Shown in pieces: positions 9,231-22,018 of a stretch of 64,000 nucleotides of DNA. A model generated the notes under the pieces. It did not search any database. It worked only from the letters and a program-made list of their open reading frames with translations, and was not told the origin of the DNA. This stretch comes from Thauera chlorobenzoica (lineage in GTDB: Bacteria > Pseudomonadota > Gammaproteobacteria > Burkholderiales > Rhodocyclaceae): positions 2,728,001 through 2,792,000 of the forward strand of contig NZ_CP018839.1 of the NCBI RefSeq assembly GCF_001922305.1, written 5' to 3'. Each line of letters begins with the position of its first letter. Within the stretch, counting starts at the first letter, position 1. The position numbers were made by a program, and so were the translations under genes.

Positions 9231-12200
9231 ATGATGAATGATGATCCGCGTACGCAATCGGAACAATCGTGCGGTGCTGCCAGCCGGGACAGGAGCTTGC
9301 TGCACGCCAAGATGCAGGCGCTCGACTGTCTCGCCACCCATTATGCGCTGCTCTCGGGGACGGCTTTTTACCAGGCAGTGTGCCGGCACCTGGCCGAAGC
9401 GCTCGAACTCGACATGGTGTGCGTGGGGCGGCTCGAACCTGGCGGCGAGACCGTGGCGGTGGTTGCGGGCTGGGCCTTCGGCCAGCCGTTGGCGTCGTAT
9501 TCCTACCGCCTGGAAGGCACGCCCTGTGCCGAGGTGGTCGGCTGGGCGACCTGCATCCACCCCGCGGGGGTGGCGTCGCGCTTTCCCGATGACCCGGAAC
9601 TGGCCGCGAACGGCATCGAGTCCTACTGCGGGGTGCCGCTTTTCGCCCGCGACGGCAGCGCGCTCGGCCTGATCGTGGGGCTGGGGCGTCGTCCGCTGCG
9701 CGATTGCGGATATGTCTGCGCCCTGATCGAGCTCTTCGACGACCGGGTCAGCGCCGAAATGCAGCGCGAACGCGCCGAAGCGGCCCTGACCCGGCGCGTC
9801 GCCTTCGAGCGTCTGGTATCGGGGGTGGCCTCCGAGCTCATCCTCGCCTGTCCGGAGCAACTTGATGCCGTGCTCACTCACGCCCTGGGCGAAATCGGCG
9901 TGTTTGCCGCCGCCGACCGCGTTTATGTGTTCCAGCTGACGGCCGACGGCCGGGCGGTCGACAATACGCACGAGTGGTGCGCGCCGGGGATCGAGCCGCA
10001 GCGCCGGAACCTGCAGGGCATCCCGTTCGACGACCGGCTGATGTTCAGCCGGCGCATGCGGCGCTTCGAGACCGTCGACATTGCGCGCGTGGATGCGCTT
10101 CCCGAGGAAGCCATGCTCGATCGCAAGATCCTCGCGGCGCAGTCGATTCAGTCGCTGCTCGCGGTGCCGATGGCGGCCGAAGGGCGGCTCATCGGTTTCA
10201 TCGGGCTGGATGCGGTCCGCGAGGCGCGTGTCTGGTCGGACGAGGAGAGGACGCTGCTCACCCTCGCCGGCAACGCCATTACCGGCGTGCTCGAACGCAA
10301 GCGTGCGCACGACACCCTGCGCGACAGCGAGGCGCGCTACCGCCTGGTGGTGGAGAGCGTGAAGGAGGTGATCTTCCAGACCGATGCCGGCGGTTGCTGG
10401 ACTTTTCTCAACAGCGCATGGGCGGACGTCACCGGCCATCGGGTAGGGGTGAGCCTGGGAACCCGCTTTCTCGATTACGTCCATCCCGACGACCGCGAGC
10501 AGCACCGTGCCTGGTTCGAGCGCCTGATCCGCCGCGAAGTCGAAGCCTGCTGCCTCGTCGTACGCTATTTGCGGATCGAAGGCGGGTTCTGCTGGGTCGA
10601 GGTCAATGCCCGCTCGATTACCGACACGGGTGGCAGCATCGTCGGGATTTCGGGCACGCTGAACGACGTCACGGCGCAGAAAGAGCACGAGTCCCAGCTC
10701 GAGTACATCGCCCATTACGATGCGCTGACCGGGCTGCCCAACCGGGTGCTGCTGCATGACCGGCTGCAGCGCAGCATGGTGCAGGCGCGCCGCCGTGGGC
10801 AGCAGCTGGCCGTGGCCTATATCGACCTGGACGGGTTCAAGGCGATCAACGACCTGCATGGCCACCGCGTAGGAGACCAGCTGTTGACCGTTCTGGCCGC
10901 GCGCATGAAGGCGATGCTGCGCGAGGGCGACAGCGTTTCGCGCCTGGGAGGTGACGAGTTCGTCGCGGTGCTGGTCGATCTAGCCGATCTCGACGCCGGC
11001 CTGCATTTGATCCAGCGCTTGCTGGCGGCCGTGGCGCAGAGCGTGCCGGCAGGCGGGCAGGTCCTGAAAGTGTCTGCCAGCATCGGCTTGACGCTGTATC
11101 CGCAGAGCGAGGAAGTCGATGCCGACCAGCTGCTGCGCCAGGCCGACCTGGCGATGTACCAGGCCAAGCTTGCCGGCAAGAATCGCTACCACGTTTTCGA
11201 CACCATCCAGGACCGCTGCCAGCGCGGCCGCCACGAGAGCCTGGCGCGTATCCGCCGGGGACTGGAAGCCGGCGAGTTCGTGTTGCTGTACCAGCCCAAG
11301 GTGAATATGCGCACCGGCCTGCTCAACGGGCTCGAAGCCCTGATCCGGTGGCACCATCCCGAGCAGGGTGAGCTGGAGCCGGCGTCCTTCCTTCCCGTGC
11401 TCGAGGATCACCCCCTGTCGGTCGCGCTTGGCGAATGGGTGATCGAGAGCGCGCTGGAGCGGATGGGGCGCTGGAAGCGGGACGGTTTCGACGTGCCGGT
11501 GAGTGTCAATATCAGCGCCCGCCACCTGCAGTCGCCCGATTTCATGGCGCGCCTGCAGTCGATGCTGATGGCGCATCCCGAACTGGGGCCGGGCAGCCTG
11601 GAGCTCGAGGTGCTCGAAACCAGTGCGCTCGAGAGCATGAGCCAGGTGTCGCGGATCGTCGAAGAGTGTGCCGGGATCGGCGTCTCCTTTGCCCTCGACG
11701 ACTTCGGCACCGGCTATTCCTCGCTCGCCTACCTGAAGCGGCTGCCGGCGGCGAGGCTGAAGGTTGACCAGCTTTTCGTGCGCAACATGCTCGAGGACCC
11801 CGACGATCTGGCCATCCTGGAAGCGATCCTGGGGCTGGCGCACGCATTCCGGCGCGAAGTGATCGCCGAAGGCGTGGAAAGCGTGCGGCACGGCAAGCTG
11901 TTGCTGCAACTGGGGTGCGAACTGGGGCAAGGCTACGGCATCAGCCGCCCGCTGGCCGGCGATGCGGTGCCTCTGTGGGCGGCGGCCTGGTCCTTGCCGG
12001 TTGCCTGGCGCGACCGGCACCCGGTGGAGCACGATTACGCCGCACTGCTGCGTGTCCAGGTGGAGCAGCGCGCGATGATGAACCAGCTTGCGGCGTGGGT
12101 CGCGGACGATTCCCGCAGTCCGCCGCCGCCGGTGTTCCGCGATGGGCGTCTGCTGCAGTGGCTCGAGTGCCTGCAGGTCGGAACCGCGGGGCGGGGCGGA

Positions 12201-12392
12201 CATGAAATCGCGGATCAGTACCGCCTGCTGTATGCCCGGGTCGGAGCGCTGTTCGAGTGCCACTGGAGGCAGGACCGCGCGGGGATGGTGTGCGCCCTCG
12301 ATCTCGCCCGCAGGCAATTGCGCGCAGTACATGCGCGCATCCAGCGTCTGGTCGATGGACCTCGAGGAGGAGCGGAATGGCGCCCGAACTGA
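9231..12392 (+). CDS. GAF-GAF-PAS-GGDEF-EAL c-di-GMP signalling protein
   Basis: A 1053-residue soluble sensor protein. Domains in order: GAF (about 36-185), a second GAF (about 200-360), PAS/PAC (about 365-490, SEARYRLVVESVKEVIFQTD), GGDEF (intact LGGDEF near residue 573) and EAL (EALIRW near 702, DDFGTGYSSLAYLKRLP, AEGVES). Both enzymatic signatures are intact, so both synthesis and breakdown of c-di-GMP are possible. No RxxD inhibitory site was identified with confidence. About 110 further residues at the C-terminus look like a degenerate form of the helical His-rich domain found after some EAL domains. No membrane segment is seen. It stands alone after the ppsA terminator and converges on the fumarase gene. 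The sensed signal is unknown. Confidence 0.9.
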   Translation: MMNDDPRTQSEQSCGAASRDRSLLHAKMQALDCLATHYALLSGTAFYQAVCRHLAEALELDMVCVGRLEPGGETVAVVAGWAFGQPLASYSYRLEGTPCAEVVGWATCIHPAGVASRFPDDPELAANGIESYCGVPLFARDGSALGLIVGLGRRPLRDCGYVCALIELFDDRVSAEMQRERAEAALTRRVAFERLVSGVASELILACPEQLDAVLTHALGEIGVFAAADRVYVFQLTADGRAVDNTHEWCAPGIEPQRRNLQGIPFDDRLMFSRRMRRFETVDIARVDALPEEAMLDRKILAAQSIQSLLAVPMAAEGRLIGFIGLDAVREARVWSDEERTLLTLAGNAITGVLERKRAHDTLRDSEARYRLVVESVKEVIFQTDAGGCWTFLNSAWADVTGHRVGVSLGTRFLDYVHPDDREQHRAWFERLIRREVEACCLVVRYLRIEGGFCWVEVNARSITDTGGSIVGISGTLNDVTAQKEHESQLEYIAHYDALTGLPNRVLLHDRLQRSMVQARRRGQQLAVAYIDLDGFKAINDLHGHRVGDQLLTVLAARMKAMLREGDSVSRLGGDEFVAVLVDLADLDAGLHLIQRLLAAVAQSVPAGGQVLKVSASIGLTLYPQSEEVDADQLLRQADLAMYQAKLAGKNRYHVFDTIQDRCQRGRHESLARIRRGLEAGEFVLLYQPKVNMRTGLLNGLEALIRWHHPEQGELEPASFLPVLEDHPLSVALGEWVIESALERMGRWKRDGFDVPVSVNISARHLQSPDFMARLQSMLMAHPELGPGSLELEVLETSALESMSQVSRIVEECAGIGVSFALDDFGTGYSSLAYLKRLPAARLKVDQLFVRNMLEDPDDLAILEAILGLAHAFRREVIAEGVESVRHGKLLLQLGCELGQGYGISRPLAGDAVPLWAAAWSLPVAWRDRHPVEHDYAALLRVQVEQRAMMNQLAAWVADDSRSPPPPVFRDGRLLQWLECLQVGTAGRGGHEIADQYRLLYARVGALFECHWRQDRAGMVCALDLARRQLRAVHARIQRLVDGPRGGAEWRPN

Positions 12393-12394
12393 AA

Positions 12395-12414
12395 CCGGCG
12401 CCTTGCGGCGCCGG
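12395..12414. terminator. hairpin between convergent genes, possible weak terminator
   Basis: Perfect 7-bp CCGGCGC/GCGCCGG stem (12395-12401 with 12408-12414). It starts right after the GGDEF-EAL stop codon and lies before the fumarase stop. No T tract follows, so intrinsic termination is doubtful. Confidence 0.4.
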
Positions 12415-12439
12415 AGTCGGGGCAGAACGCAGACCGCGC

Positions 12440-13972
12440 TCAGGCGACGCTGACCGGGACCTTGCCGATCCTCGCCTGCCACTCGCGCGGGCCGGTGTTG
12501 TGCACGCTGCTGCCCTGGGCGTCGACCGCCACCGTCACCGGCATGTCCTGCACGGTGAATTCGTAGATCGCTTCCATGCCGAGATCTTCGAAGCCGACCA
12601 CCTTGGCTTCCTTGATCGCCTTCGACACCAGGTAGGCGGCACCGCCGACCGCCATCAGGTAGGCCGAGCGGTTGTCCTTGATCGCCTCGATCGCGACCGG
12701 GCCGCGCTCGGACTTGCCGATCATCGAGATCAGGCCGGTCTGCTCGAGCATCATCCGGGTGAACTTGTCCATGCGCGTGGCGGTGGTGGGGCCGGCGGGG
12801 CCGACGACTTCGTCGCGCACCGGATCGACCGGGCCGACGTAGTAGATCACCCGGTTGGTGAAGTCGACCGGCAGCTTCTCGCCCTTTTCGAGCATGTCCT
12901 GGATGCGCTTGTGCGCGGCGTCGCGGCCGGTGAGCATCATGCCGTTGAGCAGCAGGATCTGGCCCGGCTTCCAGGAGGCGACCTCTTCCTTGGTCAGGGT
13001 GTCGAGGTTCACCCGGGTGGCGACGTTGGTGTCGGCCTTCCAGGTAACCTGCGGCCAGTCCTCGAGCCTGGGCGTGGGCAGGTGGGCGGGGCCGGTGCCG
13101 TCGAGGTGGAAATGCACATGGCGGGTGGCGGCACAGTTCGGGATCATCGCCACCGGCAGGCTCGCGGCGTGGGTCGGGTAGTCGAGGATCTTGACGTCGA
13201 GCACGGTGGTCAGTCCGCCCAGACCCTGGGCGCCGATGCCCAGCGCGTTGACCTTGTCCATCAGTTCCAGGCGCAGTTCCTCGGCGCGGGTCAGCGCGGT
13301 GCCGGCGGCGGCCTTGGCGCGCAGCTCGTGGATGTCGACCGGCGCCATCAGGGATTCCTTGGCCAGCAGCATCGCCTTTTCCGGCGTGCCGCCGATGCCG
13401 ATGCCAAGGATCCCCGGCGGACACCAGCCCGCGCCCATCGTCGGCACCGTCTTGAGGACCCAGTCGACGATCGAGTCGGAGGGGTTGAGCAGGGCCATCT
13501 TGGTCTTGTTCTCCGAGCCGCCGCCCTTGGCCGCACAGATCACCTCGATGCCGTCGCCCGGCACGATCTCGTAGTGCACCACCGCCGGGGTGTTGTCCTT
13601 GCTGTTGATGCGGGCGCCGGCCGGATCGAGCAGGACCGAGGCGCGCAGGGTGTTGTCCGGGTTGGTGTAGGCGCGGCGCACCCCTTCGTTGACCATCTCC
13701 TGGACGCTCATCTTCGCGTCCCACTGCACATTCATGCCGACCTTGAGGAAGACCACGGCGATGCCCGTATCCTGGCACAGGGGGCGGTGGCCTTCGGCGG
13801 CCATGCGCGAATTGGTCAAGATCTGCGCGATCGCATCCTTGGCCGCAGGGCTTTCTTCGCGCTCCCAGGCCTCGCCGAGCGCCTTGATGTAGTCGAGCGG
13901 GTGGTAATAGCTGATGTACTGGAACGCATCCGCAATCGACTGAATGAGGTCTTCTTCGCGAATAATCGTCAT
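12440..13972 (-). CDS. class I fumarate hydratase (iron-sulfur)
   Basis: A 510-residue class I fumarase, interconverting fumarate and L-malate in the TCA cycle. The three cysteines expected to ligate the [4Fe-4S] cluster are visible in PLCQDTGIA, GAGWCPPGILG and PNCAATRHVHF. The C-terminal beta domain (TTATRMDKFTRMMLEQTG, VGGAAYLVSKAIKEAKVVGFEDLGMEAIYEF) is complete, so this is the single-chain FumA/FumB type rather than split subunits. ATG 13972 (MTIIREEDL) is preferred because it matches family N-termini. Another in-frame start lies 8 codons upstream. It is divergent from acs, with 277 bp between, and both genes serve acetate oxidation. The cluster should be oxygen sensitive. Confidence 0.95.
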   Translation of the reverse strand: MTIIREEDLIQSIADAFQYISYYHPLDYIKALGEAWEREESPAAKDAIAQILTNSRMAAEGHRPLCQDTGIAVVFLKVGMNVQWDAKMSVQEMVNEGVRRAYTNPDNTLRASVLLDPAGARINSKDNTPAVVHYEIVPGDGIEVICAAKGGGSENKTKMALLNPSDSIVDWVLKTVPTMGAGWCPPGILGIGIGGTPEKAMLLAKESLMAPVDIHELRAKAAAGTALTRAEELRLELMDKVNALGIGAQGLGGLTTVLDVKILDYPTHAASLPVAMIPNCAATRHVHFHLDGTGPAHLPTPRLEDWPQVTWKADTNVATRVNLDTLTKEEVASWKPGQILLLNGMMLTGRDAAHKRIQDMLEKGEKLPVDFTNRVIYYVGPVDPVRDEVVGPAGPTTATRMDKFTRMMLEQTGLISMIGKSERGPVAIEAIKDNRSAYLMAVGGAAYLVSKAIKEAKVVGFEDLGMEAIYEFTVQDMPVTVAVDAQGSSVHNTGPREWQARIGKVPVSVA

Positions 13973-14081
13973 GGTGCTTGGTCTCCGGGATGACAAGGGG
14001 GCAGAATGGAGTGGCGGGACCTGGGCCCGCCAAGGAGCGGAATTCTAGCATTGCGCTGCTGCCCCCGTCGTGGGTGGGGCA

Positions 14082-14118
14082 GTGTAAGTCCTGTGTAAGA
14101 TAAATGCCCTTAAATGCC
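14082..14118. promoter_or_regulatory. helically phased repeats upstream of acs
   Basis: GTGTAAG occurs at 14082-14088 and 14093-14099, 11 bp apart. TAAATGCC follows at 14101-14108 and 14111-14118, 10 bp apart. Such phasing on one DNA face suggests regulator binding in the fumarase-acs divergent region. The regulator is not known. Confidence 0.35.
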
Positions 14119-14249
14119 GGCACATTCAGGGTTTCGCTGCGACCGTTCCCCGGCGGTCCGTGTCGTCCGAGCCCGTTCAAGGCTGGAGCCAACCAGCCGG
14201 ACCCGCAAGGGTCAGCTTCAACCATTTGAACAGTTGAGGAGAGGTGAGC

Positions 14250-16214
<1,965 letters not shown>

Positions 16215-16219
16215 TCGCC

Positions 16220-16243
16220 GTGCCGGGCGCCTGCGCCCGGCAC
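16220..16243 (+). terminator. GC-rich hairpin immediately after acs
   Basis: An 11-bp perfect inverted repeat (16220-16230 with 16233-16243) starting 5 bp after the acs stop codon. There is no T tract, so it may protect the 3' end or attenuate read-through rather than fully terminate. Confidence 0.55.
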
Positions 16244-16405
16244 GAGGAGTGACAGGAGAAGGTCCGGCCATGCCGCCGGACCGGAAGGGGAGGGAGACCG
16301 GGCGCGCCCTGCGCGCCCCCTGTTGGTGCGAAGCGCCGAATCCGCCGAAAAGAGCGGGCGGCGCCTTCGTCTGGCCTTCACCACGGCGGACGTCATGAGA
16401 GCTGC

Positions 16406-16606
16406 ATGATGCGCAAGGGACTTGCCGGGCAGCGCCTGGTGGCGGTGTTCATCGCCGGCCTGCTGCTGCTGAACTATCCGCTGCTGTCCTTGTTCGACCG
16501 GCCGCTGAGCGTGCTCGGGCTGCCGCTGCTCCATCTCTATCTGTTCGGGGTATGGCTGGGTCTGGTGGTGGTCGTGGCCTGGATCGTCGAGCGCGGCGCG
16601 CGCTGA
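16406..16606 (+). CDS. small two-helix membrane protein upstream of the SLC5-kinase
   Basis: A 66-residue protein with two predicted membrane segments, about residues 10-27 (VAVFIAGLLLLNYPLLSLF) and 42-61 (LHLYLFGVWLGLVVVVAWIV), and basic ends (MMRKGLAGQR, VERGAR). It lies 13 bp before the transporter-kinase gene. Small hydrophobic genes occupy the same position upstream of related symporter-kinases (for example cbrX before cbrA in Pseudomonas), so it may be an accessory subunit or a translational coupler. The start could be either of two adjacent ATGs (16406 or 16409). Confidence 0.7.
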   Translation: MMRKGLAGQRLVAVFIAGLLLLNYPLLSLFDRPLSVLGLPLLHLYLFGVWLGLVVVVAWIVERGAR

Positions 16607-16619
16607 GCCGGAGACCTCG

Positions 16620-19364
<2,745 letters not shown>

Positions 19365-19395
19365 CTTAGAATGATGCCGAGGGGGGAAACAGTGC

Positions 19396-19764
19396 ATGCA
19401 CAAGAAGATTCTGATCGCCGACGATGAGCAGAACATCGTCATTTCGCTGGAATTCCTGATGAAGCGCGAAGGCTTCGAGGTGTCGATCGCCCACGACGGC
19501 GAGGAGGCGGTGCGGAGGATTCGCGCCGAGCGTCCGGACCTCGTGCTGCTCGACGTGATGATGCCGAAGAAGAGCGGTTTCGAAGTGTGCCAGGAGATCA
19601 AGGCTGATCCGGCGCTGGCTGCGGTGCGCGTGCTGATGCTGACCGCCAAGGGGCGCGACACCGAAGTCGCCAAGGGGCTCGCCCTGGGGGCCGATGCCTA
19701 CATGACCAAGCCTTTCTCGACCAGGGAGCTGGTGGACAAGGTGCGCAGCCTGCTGGGGCCCTGA
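19396..19764 (+). CDS. receiver-only response regulator
   Basis: 122 residues forming a single REC domain: acidic pocket DDE near residue 9, phospho-acceptor Asp53 in LLDVMMPKKSG, conserved Thr/Ser in MLTAKG, and Lys in MTKPFS. There is no DNA-binding or enzymatic output domain, so it must act by protein contact or phosphotransfer. It differs from CrbR/ErdR partners, which carry a LuxR-type DNA-binding domain. The gene lies 31 bp after the kinase and 3 bp before the next gene, so it is almost certainly the kinase partner in one operon. Confidence 0.92.
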   Translation: MHKKILIADDEQNIVISLEFLMKREGFEVSIAHDGEEAVRRIRAERPDLVLLDVMMPKKSGFEVCQEIKADPALAAVRVLMLTAKGRDTEVAKGLALGADAYMTKPFSTRELVDKVRSLLGP

Positions 19765-19767
19765 TCG

Positions 19768-21984
19768 ATGCCGGCAGGGGTGCGCTTTGTCTTCGCGGTC
19801 ATCGTGCTGTTCTTGCTGATGACCGGGCCGTTCTTGCTCACCGCCCTGATCATCTGGACGGAAACCCAGGCCTCGGGGCGCGCGCTGCTGGTCCAGGTGC
19901 TCAGTCCGCACCTGACGCTGGGCTTCGTGCTCACCGCGCTCGGCTTCGCCGCCGGCGTGGGGGTGGTGCGGATGTTGTTCCGGCAGTACGTCCAGGGCCT
20001 GCTGCGGATGGCCGAGCACCTCGGGCTGATGCTGGGGGCGAACAGGGGCTTTCGGGTCCAGCCCGAGGGGCCGCCGGAAGTCCAGGCCCTGGCCCAGGCA
20101 GCGAACGAGCTGGCGGGCCAGCGCGATGCGCTGATGGTCGATGTCGAGGCGCAGATCGCGCGTGCCAAGGAATCGCTCGAACTGGAAAAAAACCGCCTCG
20201 CCGCGCTGATGTCCGAACTGACCCAGAGCGTGGTGGTGTGCAACCTCGACGGCCGGGTGCTGCTCTACAACCAGCGTGCGCGTACCCAGTTCCGGGCGCT
20301 GTCGGAAGCGCCCGGAGTGGCCGGCGGCGGCGAGCTGATCGGCCTCGGGCGTTCGATCTATGCGGTGTTCGAGCGCAACCTGATCGCCCATGCGCTCGAC
20401 ACGATCCAGGTGCAACTGCGCCGTGGCGACAGTGAAGTGCAGGCCAACTTCGTCACCACGACCCGCGCCGGCCAGTTGCTGCGGGTGCAGATGGCGCCGG
20501 TGCTGTCGGCCGCCGAGCCTGTGCCTGCGGCACCCGGGCAGGGCAGCGAAGCACGGCCGGAAGGGCCGGCGGACGTGGGGCGGATGCTGACCGGCTTCAT
20601 CCTGATGCTGGACAACATCACCCGCAACGTCGAAACCGAGTCGCGCCGCGACCGCATGCTGCACGAGCTCACCGAAGGCAACCGGGCCTCCCTTGCCAAT
20701 GTGCGGGCTGCAGTCGAGATGCTCGAGTACGGAGATTTGCCCGACGACATGCGCGACCGCTTCCGCAAGGTGATCCGCGACGAAGTGCAGTCGATGAGCA
20801 CGCGCCTGGACAGCACCGCAACCGAGTTCGCCGACGCGCTCAAGGTGCGCTGGCCGCTCGAGGACATGCTCGGCGCCGACCTGATCGCGGCCGCCCAGCG
20901 CCGCATCGAACAGTGCATCGGCTTGCCGACCAAGCTCGAGGACATCGACGTGAGCTTGTGGGTGAAGGTCGACAGCTTCTCGCTGATCCAGGCCATCACC
21001 TACCTCGCCAGCCGCCTCTCCGACGAGTTCGGGGTGCGCGAGGTGCGTTTCCGCCTGAGCGCCGCCGGCCGCCTCGCCCACCTCGACCTGATCTGGTCGG
21101 GGCAGGCGATGAGCACCGAGACGGTGATGGGCTGGGAGCTCGAGTCGATGCGCTTCGAGGGCGAGAGCAGCCCGCTGTCGGTACGCGACGTCATCGACCG
21201 CCATGACGGCGAGATGTGGCTCGAGCGCGAAAAGGTCCGCCATCGCGCCTTCTTCCGCATCCTGCTGCCGGCGGCGGCGCCCCGCGAGGTGCTCGAGTCC
21301 GGCATCCATCTGCGCGGCGAGGGCAGGCCGGAATACTACGATTTCGATCTCTTCGCCTGGTCGGAAAAATCGCACGAACTCGAAGAGCGGCGCCTCACCG
21401 AGCTGACCTTCACCGTGTTCGACACCGAGACCACCGGGCTCAATCCCTCGCAGGGCGACGAGATCATCCAGATCGGCGCCACCCGCATCGTCAATGGCAA
21501 GCTGCTGCGCAGCGAGTCCTTCGAGCAACTGGTGGACCCGCAGCGGGCGTTGAGCGCCGAGTCGGCCAAGGTGCACGGCATCAGCGCCGAGATGCTGCAT
21601 GGCCAGCCCACGATCGACAAGGTGCTGCCCGCGTTCCACGCCTTTGCCGCGGATACCGTGCTGATCGCCCACAACGCCGCCTTCGACATGCGCTTCCTGC
21701 AGCTCAAGGAAACGCAGACCGGGCTGCGCTTCGACCAGCCGGTGCTCGACACCCTGCTGCTGTCGGCGGTGGTCCACCCGCAGCAGGCGTCGCACCGCCT
21801 CGAGGCCATCGCCGAACGGCTCGGCCTGACCATCGTCGGCCGCCATACCGCGCTGGGTGACGCGATCGTCACCGCCGAAGTGTTCCTGAAGCTGGTTCCG
21901 CTGCTCGCCGAGATGGGCATCCACACCTTGCGCGACGCGCGCAAGGCGGCGGAAAAATCGTATTACGCGCGGATCCGCTACTGA
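19768..21984 (+). CDS. membrane PAS/kinase-like sensor fused to a DnaQ-type 3'-5' exonuclease
   Basis: 738 residues. Two N-terminal membrane helices (about 5-32 and 48-70) are followed by a HAMP-like/coiled-coil region (75-140), a PAS-like segment (about 145-225) and a degenerate histidine-kinase-like core (about 285-510). Conserved phospho-acceptor and ATP motifs are not evident there. A DEDD exonuclease domain covers about 545-720. Its FDTETTGLNP (Asp552, Glu554), HNAAFDMRFL and HTALGDAI motifs look catalytic, of DNA polymerase III epsilon type. The sensor-plus-nuclease layout is unusual. Spacing of 3 bp after the receiver gene and 34 bp before the symporter supports one transcription unit. 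Nucleic-acid substrate and regulation are unknown. Confidence 0.85.
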   Translation: MPAGVRFVFAVIVLFLLMTGPFLLTALIIWTETQASGRALLVQVLSPHLTLGFVLTALGFAAGVGVVRMLFRQYVQGLLRMAEHLGLMLGANRGFRVQPEGPPEVQALAQAANELAGQRDALMVDVEAQIARAKESLELEKNRLAALMSELTQSVVVCNLDGRVLLYNQRARTQFRALSEAPGVAGGGELIGLGRSIYAVFERNLIAHALDTIQVQLRRGDSEVQANFVTTTRAGQLLRVQMAPVLSAAEPVPAAPGQGSEARPEGPADVGRMLTGFILMLDNITRNVETESRRDRMLHELTEGNRASLANVRAAVEMLEYGDLPDDMRDRFRKVIRDEVQSMSTRLDSTATEFADALKVRWPLEDMLGADLIAAAQRRIEQCIGLPTKLEDIDVSLWVKVDSFSLIQAITYLASRLSDEFGVREVRFRLSAAGRLAHLDLIWSGQAMSTETVMGWELESMRFEGESSPLSVRDVIDRHDGEMWLEREKVRHRAFFRILLPAAAPREVLESGIHLRGEGRPEYYDFDLFAWSEKSHELEERRLTELTFTVFDTETTGLNPSQGDEIIQIGATRIVNGKLLRSESFEQLVDPQRALSAESAKVHGISAEMLHGQPTIDKVLPAFHAFAADTVLIAHNAAFDMRFLQLKETQTGLRFDQPVLDTLLLSAVVHPQQASHRLEAIAERLGLTIVGRHTALGDAIVTAEVFLKLVPLLAEMGIHTLRDARKAAEKSYYARIRY

Positions 21985-22018
21985 TGGCGGACGCCTGTTC
22001 CAGCCTGGCAGTGCAGCC

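Noticed and set aside
6711..10865. A 1384-codon open frame on the minus strand opposite ppsA and the GGDEF-EAL gene
   Set aside because: It is a shadow of high-GC codon use. The product is low-complexity, rich in His, Arg, Gly and Asp, matches no family, and covers two well-supported plus-strand genes. The same applies to long antisense frames opposite narG, clpB, guaB and others.
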